Shown: positions 53,654 through 63,988, numbered from the stretch's first letter. The stretch is DNA of 64,000 nt from CALCKU01 sp964654665 (GCA_964654665.1 CAZZKV010000001.1:124001-188000); one strand, 5' to 3'. Numbers and translations are program-made. The notes: a model not told the origin generated them from the sequence alone.

Positions 53654-54483
53654 TCGCCTTCCACCTGAACAGTATAACTCTCTATAAGCTGTTTCAGGGC
53701 AGTCCTGTTTTCAGCCCGGCGGGTTGTATCCTCCCATTCGATTTTGACGCGGTCTTTAATGGTTTGAAACCTTGGCAATACAGCGGGACTATGGCTGTCT
53801 ATGGCGACAATATGCAGTCCGAAGGCGCTTTGAACCGGGCCATGCCAGCCGGTATTCTTTTTTTCGAACAATGCTTTTGCAAAATCATCACCGAAAAGGC
53901 GAGACAGATCTGGAGCAGCCAATTTATTATAATGCCGCTGCATAATAAAGGGATCACCCAGTGTTTCCCAATCTGTACCCGATTGGACAGATTGCAAGAT
54001 TTTTACAGCATCGCCATCTAATGTGCCCTTGCGACTCTCGGGACTAAGATAGATATGACGAAAGCTGATGTTGGCAGGCGTTGTAAATATATCAGGATTA
54101 TCCGTATAATATTTTTCTAATGTAGTATCATCAATCTCGCGCGGTGCGTTATTTTCGAGAACAAATCGCATTTTTTGCGCGAGGCGCCGTTGGATAATCA
54201 GATCGTTTTCAGCCAATCCTCTGCGGGTTGCTTCGCGAGCCAACGCTTCTTGTTCTATATAGGCAAAGATAAGAGCTTGAATGTCATCATCACTGGGTAT
54301 GCGTTGGTTCTCGCCTGCAAAAACGTCAGCTTGGCGTTGAATTTCTGCAGTCGAGACAAGGATAGTTTTATCCAGCCGCGTTTGGCGTTGTTCCCACAAT
54401 TGATGTCCGGCGAATAAAACTATGCCGAAGATCAGGAAGTGAAAAAAAGGCTCTCGTAAAAAGGTTCTGTGTTTATTGACCAT
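53650..54483 (-). CDS. Parvulin-type peptidyl-prolyl isomerase, membrane-anchored
   Basis: 277 residues. One N-terminal membrane span (about 10-28, FFHFLIFGIVLFAGHQLW), then a SurA-like helical region and a rotamase domain with FRHIYLSPESRKG, the LSRLFGDDFAKALF segment and WHGPVQSAFGLHIVAIDSHS, the family end motif. It probably aids folding of the two exported partners coded beside it. It overlaps HupE by 4 bp and DUF3604 by 11 bp, so all three are coupled. Confidence 0.9.
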   Translation of the reverse strand: MVNKHRTFLREPFFHFLIFGIVLFAGHQLWEQRQTRLDKTILVSTAEIQRQADVFAGENQRIPSDDDIQALIFAYIEQEALAREATRRGLAENDLIIQRRLAQKMRFVLENNAPREIDDTTLEKYYTDNPDIFTTPANISFRHIYLSPESRKGTLDGDAVKILQSVQSGTDWETLGDPFIMQRHYNKLAAPDLSRLFGDDFAKALFEKKNTGWHGPVQSAFGLHIVAIDSHSPAVLPRFQTIKDRVKIEWEDTTRRAENRTALKQLIESYTVQVEGE

Positions 54484-56383
54484 TATACCATATCGGTGAT
54501 GACCATGCTCGGTCTTGTAGAGTTGCGGCTAGGTCCGGGTGACGTTCGGTTCCTGTGCGCAATGCATCCCATGTCGACCAGCGGCAGGTTGGATTTTCTA
54601 ATACACGTACATAATAACTTGCTTTTTGAGTGGGGTTAAAGTCCGGATCTTGCCAGAGAGCTTTAAGTTCCGGTGCTCCGGTATCATGGCTTATAGAACA
54701 ATCCTCCAGATTAACGCTGGCAGTTGATGCTGAGCAGCGATTATTGGCATCAGGAATACGGCCATCGGAACAGGTTACATCATAAACCGCTTCCATGGCT
54801 TTGCCATTTGTGTGCCAAGCTTTGACAATTTGTATACGGTCAAGCGGCGCGCCTAAAGGATCACGCATGGCCCAGACAAGAAAGTGTGGATTATGACCCT
54901 CAATGTCGCCCCCCATAGCCGTACCTTTGGCATAGGCTTGGCTTATCATATTGTTGGCGCTTAAAATATTTTCGTCATAATCACCGGCAAAGAACCGTAG
55001 TTTAATGCGAGGCCCTGAGGTGGCATAGGTTTCTTTGGCCTGCATGCCGGCGAAAATATCTTCGCGTGTGTTTTGCTCTGCCCAAACGGCGGCAAGGCCA
55101 GAAGCGCTCCATCGTGAAAACCAATATTCCGCATTTTCATCGCGTTTAACACCTTCCCATGCTTTTGCACCGCCCGGGGGAACAGAGCCGCGCGCTTCGG
55201 GCGTACCATCTATAATGCCAACCTTTGACCAATAGTTTTTTTCAGTAAAAGCGCCGCCCGCAACATGGGTGTCAGAGCTGCCGATCAGGCCAAATTTATA
55301 AGGATTTGCTCCCAGTTTTTCTTCGAGCATCATGCCGTTGGCGAGAGCTTCGCGAATATAGCTGCCTCTAATTTTTGATTTGACCTGCGAGCTTAGCAAA
55401 TATTCATAAATTTCGAAATTGGCAAATTCATCATTGGGGGAAAGTCCCGGGTGGGTTTCCGATGTGCCTTTGACCTGTGTTATTTCGGCAATCGGTTCAT
55501 TACGAATACGCTGACGTGCATAATCAGCGGTTAGGGCTTTACCGTCATAGGTTTTTTGGTCAAACATTTTGCCATCCGAAACATTAGAATTATGCGGAAT
55601 GGCTAGAACATCGCGCCCCTGTTCACGTTGGTCATCCATCCAATCCCATAAATCTTCAGGGTTAACCGAGTCCAGCGTAGCAAAGAGCCGGTCCGGTGCG
55701 GCGTCTTTAAACACAACATTTCGGTGAAGATTGCCTCCAACAAAACCATCGCCGCGCGTATCGACAGTCACGGCAGTATATTCATAAGCGGCAAAGGTTG
55801 TAAGTTTGCCCGGTTTGTAATGACGGTTCGCGGCATCAATTGTGGCTTGCCATGTATTATCAATGACCCCCCGGTCATAAATTTCGACATATGGCACTCC
55901 GCTGCGTACCGAGCCGCCCATTTTACCAAAGGCCGCAACAATTTTTTCAGGTGCTGTACTGAACATATCTTGGGCTATTTCTAGTTTGGAGAGGGGGCTG
56001 TCGGGATTATGCATTTGTGGTAAAATGCCCATATAAGCACCATGATCGGTTGCTGCGACAAAGTCCAACGGTGGACCGTCCAAGGTGATATCATATCCTG
56101 CGGGATGGCGAATTCCTTCGCCTTTGGCAAAACGGTAAACATCATCAGGGGTGCTGCGCACATTGAAAATATAAGCATCGAACGAATTTTTTGTGTGAAT
56201 ATGTAGATCACCAAAATAAGCATTTTTATTGGGATTATGCTGGTTATCGATTGTGGTATTTATATGAGTCTGTTCGACAGTTTTTGAGGTGGTTTTCGAA
56301 GCGGTTGTATTCTTTTCAGGGTTGCATCCCGCCTGACTTAATATGATAACCAACGCTGTTGTTATATATTTTATATGGTTCAT
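54473..56383 (-). CDS. DUF3604 family lipoprotein
   Basis: 636 residues. A lipoprotein signal (TTALVIILSQAGC) anchors it. The DUF3604 body has AYFGDLHIHTKNSFDAY with the PHP-type histidines near the start, FVAATDHGAYMG, FAAYEYTAVTVDT, DVLAIPHNSNVSDG, and GLIGSSDTHVAGG. These histidines and aspartates fit a metal-dependent hydrolase related to PHP phosphoesterases; substrate unknown. First gene of the set with the isomerase and HupE. Confidence 0.93.
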   Translation of the reverse strand: MNHIKYITTALVIILSQAGCNPEKNTTASKTTSKTVEQTHINTTIDNQHNPNKNAYFGDLHIHTKNSFDAYIFNVRSTPDDVYRFAKGEGIRHPAGYDITLDGPPLDFVAATDHGAYMGILPQMHNPDSPLSKLEIAQDMFSTAPEKIVAAFGKMGGSVRSGVPYVEIYDRGVIDNTWQATIDAANRHYKPGKLTTFAAYEYTAVTVDTRGDGFVGGNLHRNVVFKDAAPDRLFATLDSVNPEDLWDWMDDQREQGRDVLAIPHNSNVSDGKMFDQKTYDGKALTADYARQRIRNEPIAEITQVKGTSETHPGLSPNDEFANFEIYEYLLSSQVKSKIRGSYIREALANGMMLEEKLGANPYKFGLIGSSDTHVAGGAFTEKNYWSKVGIIDGTPEARGSVPPGGAKAWEGVKRDENAEYWFSRWSASGLAAVWAEQNTREDIFAGMQAKETYATSGPRIKLRFFAGDYDENILSANNMISQAYAKGTAMGGDIEGHNPHFLVWAMRDPLGAPLDRIQIVKAWHTNGKAMEAVYDVTCSDGRIPDANNRCSASTASVNLEDCSISHDTGAPELKALWQDPDFNPTQKASYYVRVLENPTCRWSTWDALRTGTERHPDLAATLQDRAWSSPIWYNGQ

Positions 56384-56518
56384 GCTTATCCGTCCCTTTT
56401 GACCACAATACCATGTTATTAAAGTGTGTCACTATGCCTAAGAGGGACTAATATACACTATGCTTCTTCTTAATTGTATCGCTATCATCTGATTAGGGAG
56501 CAGAGCCGTATTCTCAAT

Positions 56519-56737
56519 TCAGGATCGTCCTGTGGTGATGCCCAATAAGTTAACCAGATGTACAACCAACATAAACCCTGTTGCAAGTGCTGCGAGGCAA
56601 ATGACCATCCAGGGTACCATTCGGGGTTCTAATTCATTATGTTCCGCAAAATTTCGGCGAAAACAAAAAATACTGATAGCTGCGCAAATGACTAGTCCAA
56701 AAAATGTTAGGGCAATATCGTTCTGGATACTCATCAT
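56519..56737 (-). CDS. Small membrane protein with two spans
   Basis: 72 residues, two hydrophobic helices (ALTFFGLVICAAISIF and VICLAALATGFMLVVHLVNL) linked by a short Arg/Glu loop (RRNFAEHNELEPR). It lies 13 bp after the stop of the upstream membrane glycosyltransferase gene on the same strand. The family is not recognised. A frame on the other strand (56532-56747) is also open, but it is less regular and hydrophilic. Confidence 0.68.
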   Translation of the reverse strand: MMSIQNDIALTFFGLVICAAISIFCFRRNFAEHNELEPRMVPWMVICLAALATGFMLVVHLVNLLGITTGRS

Positions 56738-56750
56738 TACACTCTAATGT

Positions 56751-58172
56751 TTAGTCTGTATTACGATGACGTAAACCATGATGGGTTTTGTTCCAGTAAA
56801 ACGGTGCACGGCGAAGTTCTCCTATGGCTTTTACGGCTGGAAAAAACATGGCGAGCCAATAAAGCGGTATCAAGGGTAAGCTAAGAAATAATTTATATTG
56901 TTTTGATCGTATTATACCAGCGGCACCTAGAAACAGGCCAGAAGTAAAGCCTAAAATTAACGTGAAAAAGAAAAATATCGATGGCCAAGCTATAGCCTTG
57001 CCGCCGGCGCTGAGCCAGATGAGCGTTATAGTTGATAATAGTATATAGGGTAAATAAAAGAGAGCGCTCAGTAATGTAGCGCCCACTGTTAATTGCAATG
57101 CGAGCATTCGGCCCCAAATAGCATGGCCTTTAGGCTTTGTATTGAAGACAAGCATTGATCGCATATGAACAAGCCATGTCATCATAAAGCCTTTCATCCA
57201 CCGCGTACGCTGATTATACCAAGCTGTCCAATTATCTACGACTTCTTCATCCGTTGCAGGGTGGATATATCCAAATTTCCAGCCTGAAGCGGCGAGGCGG
57301 AAACTAAGGTCGGCATCTTCGGTAACATTGGCGGCATCCCACCCGTCAACTGTTTCTAATGCACTGCGGCGGATATGATTGCTAGTCCCGCCTAAAGGGA
57401 ACGGGAGGTCGATACGACATAAAAAGGGAAGCCATGTATAAAACAGGGCGGCATATTCAATGGCAAATTGGCGGGTTAAGCTATTATCATCTGCGTTAAA
57501 GAAGACTAACGGCGCCTGCAAGGCTCCTTGATCGGGGTTTTCTATAAACATTTGAGCCGCAATCTTAATCTGTTCGGGGGCTGGTCGATCTTCAGCATCA
57601 TAAATGGATATGATGTCTCCATGCGTTAAATGTAGTGCATAGTTAAGGGCATTAGGTTTTGTTCGTCGTCCGCCAGGCGGAACAATCAAAAGCCGGAAAG
57701 GTGGGACAAGGACAGCGCGGATAGCGTCTATTGTCATGATGTCATGGGCTTCAGCGATGAAGCAAATCTCTAACTTGTCTATTGGGTAATCGATTTTTTG
57801 TAAGTAAGATGTTAGTTTTGGAATCATATGGGCTTCATCGTGCACTGCGATAAGAAGGCTAAATGAAAGATGACTTTCAGCAGGAATTTCAGGTAAACGA
57901 GATGGAGTTTTTCGCGGCGTTAATGCAGCACATAGTCTTGTCACAGAAATTATGACCGTGAAAAAGGTAATGGCTAGAAATACACGGCCAATATTATAGA
58001 TCGATTCTCCGGTTCCAATAGTAATTGCGAATAATACCCCACAAAAAATGAAGAAAAAAAGTGTGGCGATTTTATAATTTATGGAATCAGCGCCAGGGAT
58101 ATCAATAAAAGGGGATGAGGTATAATTTCCCTCATTTTTGGATGTCGCGGTATAATTTACCTTAGGCTTCAT
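56751..58172 (-). CDS. Membrane family 2 glycosyltransferase (cellulose-synthase-like)
   Basis: 473 residues. Two N-terminal spans (about 34-75), a GT-A domain and three or more C-terminal spans. Motifs: LLIAVHDEAHMIPKL, SIYDAEDRPAPEQIK (DxD-type), VTEDADLSFRLAASGW and NQRTRWMKGFMMTW, the QxxRW motif of processive enzymes such as cellulose or poly-GlcNAc synthases. Likely makes or exports a beta-linked surface glycan. There is no PilZ domain in the C-terminus. Confidence 0.92.
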   Translation of the reverse strand: MKPKVNYTATSKNEGNYTSSPFIDIPGADSINYKIATLFFFIFCGVLFAITIGTGESIYNIGRVFLAITFFTVIISVTRLCAALTPRKTPSRLPEIPAESHLSFSLLIAVHDEAHMIPKLTSYLQKIDYPIDKLEICFIAEAHDIMTIDAIRAVLVPPFRLLIVPPGGRRTKPNALNYALHLTHGDIISIYDAEDRPAPEQIKIAAQMFIENPDQGALQAPLVFFNADDNSLTRQFAIEYAALFYTWLPFLCRIDLPFPLGGTSNHIRRSALETVDGWDAANVTEDADLSFRLAASGWKFGYIHPATDEEVVDNWTAWYNQRTRWMKGFMMTWLVHMRSMLVFNTKPKGHAIWGRMLALQLTVGATLLSALFYLPYILLSTITLIWLSAGGKAIAWPSIFFFFTLILGFTSGLFLGAAGIIRSKQYKLFLSLPLIPLYWLAMFFPAVKAIGELRRAPFYWNKTHHGLRHRNTD

Positions 58173-58428
58173 TTAGTTTGAATCACCCCATTTATTTAAA
58201 CGCTTAGCAAGGCTAAGGAAAATTTAAAAGCTACCTTGAAAAACAGAGGTTTAGGAAGCGTTAAGGGGAAGGGTGTGTTATTTTTATCACGAATTATTAA
58301 ATTTACTCCGATGTAATGCTCCTGTCTTGCCAATTATAATGTCGGTCATTAAAACTCCGTAATATAACTTGCAGAAATATATCTATGGCAGAAGCAAGAC
58401 TGCTATTAAAAAAACCGAAGAGGGATAC

Positions 58429-61400
58429 ATGGAAGATCTAAATTTGAAGAAAGTCCTGCTCGGGACAAGCCTATTGGCTGGCCTGACATTAGGATTGACC
58501 GGGACTGCATTAGCGCAGACAACGGATGAAGAACCTGTAGGGGTTCAAGATGTACAGCTTATTGAAGCAGACGAGACAGCTGAAGAGGATATCGGCGGCG
58601 AAGTGATTGTAACAGGGTCTCGGATCAAACGGGACACTTTTTCCTCTCTCGCGCCTCTGCAAGTAATTGATTTTGATGATAAACGTGATGTTGGATTGAT
58701 TGACCCTGTAACAATTCTTCAAACTACTGAATCAGCAAAAGGGCAACAAATTGACTCATCCTTTGGGGGATTTGTACTAGATAATGGACCTGGTTCTGAG
58801 ACGATTGATATTCGTGGTTTGGGCGCGGGTCGGACACTTGTCCTTCTAAATAGTCGCCGGATTGCTCCTGCTGGGGTTGAAGGAGCGCCGTCACAGCCTT
58901 CCATCAATCTAATACCTTCTTCTTTGATCGAACGAGTCGATATCCTTCTTGAAGGGGCTTCGTCTGTATATGGTTCTGATGCGGTTGCAGGTGTTGTAAA
59001 TGTCTTATTGAGAAAAGATTTCGAAGGATTTGACGTTCAAGCAACGGCTGATATCCACCCTGAGGCAGCAGGCGATGATTATAATATCTCGGGATCTTGG
59101 GGACGGAATACTGACCGTGGGTTTATCGGCTTTGGGGCGGAATATGATTTCCGCGACGAAGTAACATTAGCAGATCGAGATTTTTTGAATGATTGTGAAA
59201 CGCATGTTGAAATTGATGAAAATGGGAATATTCGAACAGAAGACCGTGGCGATCAAATCCGTTTCCAGGAGTTTTATGGTCTAGATGCTGCAGAATTGGG
59301 TGTTAATCCCTGCCGATCTAATGGTATTGCTGGGCGTATTATAGAACAAGGCGGAAATTTCGGATCAATTTATTTTGTTGATGGACAAACCAATATCGGT
59401 ATTCCAAATTTTATTGATCAAAACTTCAATGGTATCCCAATTGATGCCGATGGTGATGGTCGCCAAGACTTTGGTTTTCAACAGTTTTCTATTAATGGGA
59501 ATGATAACGAAACGTCTTTGATCGCAGAACAGAAACGGGTCAATTTGATGGCTTTGGGTGAATATGCGCTCGAAGGTGAAGCAAATATTACTCCGTTCTT
59601 TGAAGTGTTGTATTCACGGGCTGATATTGAGGCTGACCAAGGAACATTTCAATTATTCCCGGTTGTTGGAGCGAATAACCCATTCAACCCTTGTGGTGTG
59701 AATGGCAGTGATTGTGGTACTGGTGCTTTAACGGCACTCTCTGACCCTGAATTTATACGCCGGTTTAACTTATTCCAACGTGATCGGGATCCAAACCGTG
59801 ATGGGGATACACGTGATGCTCGCATTTGTGCGACATTCGGAGCTCAAACAGATGCTAATGGTAATCCGATTTTAGGAACAGCGCCATTCGATACGGCCGC
59901 TTGTACACCGGCTCTTTTCGGTATAACTCCAACACCTGTTGGTCCAATTGCGGTTCAACCTGTTGTCGGTGTAGATGGCGATCGTGAGAATTTCGATGTT
60001 ACAATTGAACAGACACGACTTGTCGGTGGATTTAAAGGTGATGTGCCTTTCCTCAATAATTTAGGTGGCTTATCTGATTGGTCTTTTGAGACATCATTAA
60101 CGCATTCTATTTCGAAAGGTACATCGAGCCGCGAGGGTATTCGTGAAGATCGTTTAGACTTTGCACTTGGTAATGGATTTGCTGCACCTTGTACACCAAA
60201 TCCAGGACAAAGAGTTGAGGCTGATGTGTCGGATGGTTGCGTACCTGTAAATCTTTTTGCACCGTCCTTATTTGCTGGTGTTGTTGGCGATTTTGCGACG
60301 CAAGCCGAACGGGATTTCTTGTTTGATAGCCGTGATTTTGACACGGAATACAAGCAAACGGTGTGGACGGGTGTCGTTAATGGTACACTGGGCAAGACAT
60401 CAGCTGGCAACATTAATGCAGCTTTTGGTTTAGAGTATCAAACAGATCAAATCGAATCTATTCCTGATAATGTTGCATCCCAAGGCTTGTTCTTTGGGTT
60501 TTTCTCTGACCAAGGTGCCGTTGGTGAAAAATTTGTACGCTCAGCTTTCGGTGAGATTAATATCCCGCTTGTGGCTGATCAACCGTTCTTCCGTCAACTT
60601 GAGTTAGATTTATCTGGTCGGATCGTTGAAGATGAATTTTACGGAGGGGCTGCAACTTACTCAGCGAAATTTGGATGGCGTCCATTCGATAGTTTATTGC
60701 TAAAGGGTAGCTTGGGAACATCATTCCGGTCTCCAAATTTGCGTGAAAACTTCTTACGTCCGCAGTCTGGTTTTGTGCCTCTTGCTGACCCATGTTTTGT
60801 ACCGCAAAATGCTTTTTCTGCACCGCCAGGTGGCGGGGCACCTGTTTATGATCCATCTCAAGACGGTCGGGATATATCAGTTCTTGATCGTTGCCGACGG
60901 CTTGGTGGCGTGGACCCGACCACATTAGGCGGAGGGGGTAATAATGTTAATTCCACTGAAGTCTTTAACGAAGGTTCATTGGATTTAGACCCGGAAGAAT
61001 CTCGTTCAGTAACAGTTGGTTTTGCTTTCGAGCAACCTTTTACAGAATCGTTTGATTTGAATTTGGGAGCGACTTATTTTGATATTGATGTCGAAAATTC
61101 GGTTGTTTCTCCGGGTGGGCAATTCATTATCAATGATTGTTTTGTCAACCCACGTGCTGATGATAGCCCTTTTTGTAATCGTATCTCACGTGATGCAAAT
61201 GGTGTTATTGACTCTGTAGGCCTTGGATTTATTAACTTGAATGAGGATGTTGTTCGAGGAATCGATTTTAATGCAACTTTCACAAAAGAGTTTACAGCTT
61301 TTGAGCGCCCATTTACTTTCACACTGGATGGCCGGGCTAATCATTTAATCGAACGAAGTAATCTGTTTATTAATGACGATGGTACGCAAACAGCGGATCG

Positions 61401-61854
61401 GGATGAGGGCGAATTTGGTTTTTCTGAATGGGCCGGTTCTGCGACGGCTCGCCTAAATTATGACGATTGGACAGTTTCATGGTTTACCCGTTGGGTTGGT
61501 TCTGTAGAGCAAGACGAAGATGGTATTGATGAATTTGGTAATGCCTTTGGCGTTGATACCGATAACGATGGTTTCGGTGATACATTTGGTGATACATGTG
61601 GTGGTCCGGCTATCGGTGAAGTGAATTGTCGTGACGTTGGCTTTGCCGATGATTATTTTGTTCATAATATTGGTTTGTCTTATAACAATGACGATACGGA
61701 TTGGGGCTTTACTCTTGCTGTATCTAATGTTTTTGATACAGAGCCGCCACTTGTTGATGGCCAAGAAGTCACTTCCATCTCCAATGCTCCCATTGGTGCC
61801 GGATATGATTTCAATGGACGTAAATTGTTTATGCAAGTTCGGAAATCATTCTAA
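58429..61854 (+). CDS. TonB-dependent receptor
   Basis: Outer-membrane active importer, 1141 residues from ATG 58429 (AGAGGGA upstream). The signal peptide is VLLGTSLLAGLTLGLTGTALA, then the TonB box/plug start EVIVTGSRIKRDTFS, the plug (IDIRGLGAGRTLVLLNSRRI; DILLEGASSVYGSDAVAGVV) and a 22-strand-type barrel with the C-terminal GRKLFMQVRKSF. Extra loops hold DADGDGRQDFG, DRDPNRDGDTRDA and DTDNDGFGDTFGD, like calcium-binding type-3 repeats, and paired cysteines. It precedes an S9 peptidase, so peptide import is a fair guess. Confidence 0.95.
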   Translation: MEDLNLKKVLLGTSLLAGLTLGLTGTALAQTTDEEPVGVQDVQLIEADETAEEDIGGEVIVTGSRIKRDTFSSLAPLQVIDFDDKRDVGLIDPVTILQTTESAKGQQIDSSFGGFVLDNGPGSETIDIRGLGAGRTLVLLNSRRIAPAGVEGAPSQPSINLIPSSLIERVDILLEGASSVYGSDAVAGVVNVLLRKDFEGFDVQATADIHPEAAGDDYNISGSWGRNTDRGFIGFGAEYDFRDEVTLADRDFLNDCETHVEIDENGNIRTEDRGDQIRFQEFYGLDAAELGVNPCRSNGIAGRIIEQGGNFGSIYFVDGQTNIGIPNFIDQNFNGIPIDADGDGRQDFGFQQFSINGNDNETSLIAEQKRVNLMALGEYALEGEANITPFFEVLYSRADIEADQGTFQLFPVVGANNPFNPCGVNGSDCGTGALTALSDPEFIRRFNLFQRDRDPNRDGDTRDARICATFGAQTDANGNPILGTAPFDTAACTPALFGITPTPVGPIAVQPVVGVDGDRENFDVTIEQTRLVGGFKGDVPFLNNLGGLSDWSFETSLTHSISKGTSSREGIREDRLDFALGNGFAAPCTPNPGQRVEADVSDGCVPVNLFAPSLFAGVVGDFATQAERDFLFDSRDFDTEYKQTVWTGVVNGTLGKTSAGNINAAFGLEYQTDQIESIPDNVASQGLFFGFFSDQGAVGEKFVRSAFGEINIPLVADQPFFRQLELDLSGRIVEDEFYGGAATYSAKFGWRPFDSLLLKGSLGTSFRSPNLRENFLRPQSGFVPLADPCFVPQNAFSAPPGGGAPVYDPSQDGRDISVLDRCRRLGGVDPTTLGGGGNNVNSTEVFNEGSLDLDPEESRSVTVGFAFEQPFTESFDLNLGATYFDIDVENSVVSPGGQFIINDCFVNPRADDSPFCNRISRDANGVIDSVGLGFINLNEDVVRGIDFNATFTKEFTAFERPFTFTLDGRANHLIERSNLFINDDGTQTADRDEGEFGFSEWAGSATARLNYDDWTVSWFTRWVGSVEQDEDGIDEFGNAFGVDTDNDGFGDTFGDTCGGPAIGEVNCRDVGFADDYFVHNIGLSYNNDDTDWGFTLAVSNVFDTEPPLVDGQEVTSISNAPIGAGYDFNGRKLFMQVRKSF

Positions 61855-61886
61855 ACTCTTCACATTTACGACATAAGTGCTTAATT

Positions 61887-61920
61887 AAGCTCTATGGTGG
61901 TTGCCATAGGGCTTAATTTT
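61887..61920 (+). terminator. Terminator after the TonB receptor gene
   Basis: AAGC T CTATGG and CCATAG G GCTT form a long stem with a short TGGTTG loop and a T-rich tail (AATTTTTG). About 33 bp after the stop; the peptidase gene 50 bp further on probably has its own promoter. Confidence 0.88.
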
Positions 61921-61971
61921 TGATTAATTTATCATAATGATTAGAGAAATATATACGTTGAGGAGCATCGG

Positions 61972-63939
61972 ATGAAAAAGATACTATTAGGGGCAGTTGC
62001 TACGCTTGGGTTGTTTGCTACGGATATAACTGTTGCCCCAGTGGCCGAAGCCAAAATACAACCTTTTCCAACTGAATATTGGGCCGTGCGAAGTGCTATG
62101 GATGATGTCTCTGTCTCTCCAGATGGTAATTATGTAGCTTTTACCAAGATAAATTCAAAAAAAGGGAACCCGATTATCGAAATATATACAGTCGATGATC
62201 TTTCGGCCAAACCCTATCGTGTAGGTGCTGATTCGATGGAAATCACTGGATTTAACTGGATTTCCAATGAAGAAATGACCGTGTCATTTCGTCGACAAGT
62301 CAGTAAAAAAATCAAAGGGTTTAACCAAGGTGCCTATAAAAGCAAATTGGCATTATTTAGCATGGATAGCAAAAAATTTGAAGAATTGACGGATGATGAT
62401 TTTGCATTGACCATGGTAAATGCTCTACCATCTGATCCAGACCGTGTTTTAATGCGATATATATACTTTAAAGAAGGTGAAAGTTTCCGAGCTCCAACTT
62501 TTTACAAAGTCAATCTGAAAACCGGAAGCAAAGAATTGGTTATAAAAGCAAACCAGGATCAAAATGGGTATAGGTTTGATCCTGAGGGGCGTCCACGCTT
62601 TACAACGGAATTTGATAATGGTTCGCAAGAAATAGTTTTTAAATATCGTTTACCCGGAGGAACGGGATGGAAGGAATATTTTAGGCAACACGAAGATAGT
62701 TTTGAAACATTTAATTATGGTGGGCTTGTAGACGGTAATCCTGATCAAATTTATGTGTTAGCAAATAATGGGCATGATAAAACCGGACTTTGGAAATTTA
62801 ATCTGAGTACTAAGTCTTTCGGAGAGCTCGTCTATCGTCGTAATGATGTTGATCTTCTTGGGACCCTTCGACATAGTAATGGATGGGGAGAACCTGGTAA
62901 AGTTACAGGTGCTTTTTATTTTAAAGATAAATTACACAGACGGTTTTTTGATAAATCAGAAGAAGCCGTTTATCGGCAGTTCGAACAAGCGGTGCCTAAT
63001 GCCCATCTAGTTTCGATAACCAGTCGGTCACGAGATGGGAATGTATTGGTTGTACGGAATAGAGGACCTAAAGACCCAGGAACATTCTATTTGTTTAATA
63101 ATGGGAAGTTTTCCAAATTGGGATCAACTAATGGTTTGTTGAAGCCAGAAGGTTTATCTGATGTAGAATATATTACCTACACCGCGCGTGATGGGAAATC
63201 GATACCAGGTTTTATTACTAAGCCAAAAGGCGCGGGACCACATCCCCTTGTGGTTATGCCACATGGAGGGCCTTTCGTTGGCGAAACAATTATTTTTGAT
63301 GAATGGGCTCAATTATTAGCTAATAATGGATATATGGTACTGCAACCACAATATCGCGGCTCAAAAAATTATGGACAAAACTTCTATCAGACAGCGTTCA
63401 TTAATGGTGGTCAAGGTGGTGCGCAAATGCAGGATGATAAAGATGATGGAGCGCAGTATCTTATCTCTAAAGGATTAGTGGATAAAGATCGTGTAGCTAT
63501 GTTTGGGTGGTCTTACGGCGGTTATGCGGCTCTGATTGCAGCCTCGCGCGATCCTAATATCTATCAATGTGTTATTGCAGGGGCTGCTGTTGCGGATAAT
63601 AATCAGCAAGTGAATTATTATCGTGATCGTATTGATACAGCCGGTGCGGCGGCTATAGAGCAGTTAAACTTTTGGGACGATTCAATAAGCCCAATTAAAG
63701 AAGTTGATAAGGTAAACGTGCCTCTGTTTGTGATTCATGGAACCATTGATCAACGGGTTCCTCCTAAACATTCGAAAAAATATGTAGCGGCTTTGAAAAA
63801 AGCGGGTAAGCCTCATAAATATATGGAGTTGAAAAACGCTGATCATTTTTCAGACACGCTTTTTTATGATCATAAAATTAAGTTTTATCCGGCCATGCTT
63901 GATTATCTCAAAAATGATTGTGGGCCAGGCGGACTTTAA
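61972..63939 (+). CDS. Secreted S9 family peptidase (prolyl oligopeptidase-like)
   Basis: 655 residues. Signal peptide LLGAVATLGLFATDITVAPVAEA; a beta-propeller (about 40-390) with VSVSPDGNYVAFTKI-type blades; then the alpha/beta hydrolase domain. The catalytic triad is S514 in GWSYGGYAAL, D593 in HGTIDQRVPP and H625 in NADHFSD. It is of the dipeptidyl-peptidase/acylaminoacyl-peptidase type (S9C). GAGGAGC precedes the ATG. Downstream of a TonB receptor, it probably trims imported peptides in the periplasm. Confidence 0.95.
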   Translation: MKKILLGAVATLGLFATDITVAPVAEAKIQPFPTEYWAVRSAMDDVSVSPDGNYVAFTKINSKKGNPIIEIYTVDDLSAKPYRVGADSMEITGFNWISNEEMTVSFRRQVSKKIKGFNQGAYKSKLALFSMDSKKFEELTDDDFALTMVNALPSDPDRVLMRYIYFKEGESFRAPTFYKVNLKTGSKELVIKANQDQNGYRFDPEGRPRFTTEFDNGSQEIVFKYRLPGGTGWKEYFRQHEDSFETFNYGGLVDGNPDQIYVLANNGHDKTGLWKFNLSTKSFGELVYRRNDVDLLGTLRHSNGWGEPGKVTGAFYFKDKLHRRFFDKSEEAVYRQFEQAVPNAHLVSITSRSRDGNVLVVRNRGPKDPGTFYLFNNGKFSKLGSTNGLLKPEGLSDVEYITYTARDGKSIPGFITKPKGAGPHPLVVMPHGGPFVGETIIFDEWAQLLANNGYMVLQPQYRGSKNYGQNFYQTAFINGGQGGAQMQDDKDDGAQYLISKGLVDKDRVAMFGWSYGGYAALIAASRDPNIYQCVIAGAAVADNNQQVNYYRDRIDTAGAAAIEQLNFWDDSISPIKEVDKVNVPLFVIHGTIDQRVPPKHSKKYVAALKKAGKPHKYMELKNADHFSDTLFYDHKIKFYPAMLDYLKNDCGPGGL

Positions 63940-63963
63940 TATCCGTTACCATAAAACTCTTGA

Positions 63964-63988
63964 ACCGCGCTTATGCGCGGTTTTTTTG
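63964..63988 (+). terminator. Terminator after the S9 peptidase
   Basis: AACCGCGC (63964-63971), a TTAT loop, then GCGCGGTT followed by five further T. A clean intrinsic terminator about 25 bp after the stop. Confidence 0.93.

Noticed and set aside
56532..56747. 71-residue frame on the plus strand opposite the small membrane protein
   Set aside because: Hydrophilic, no ribosome site; the minus-strand frame has two regular membrane helices.
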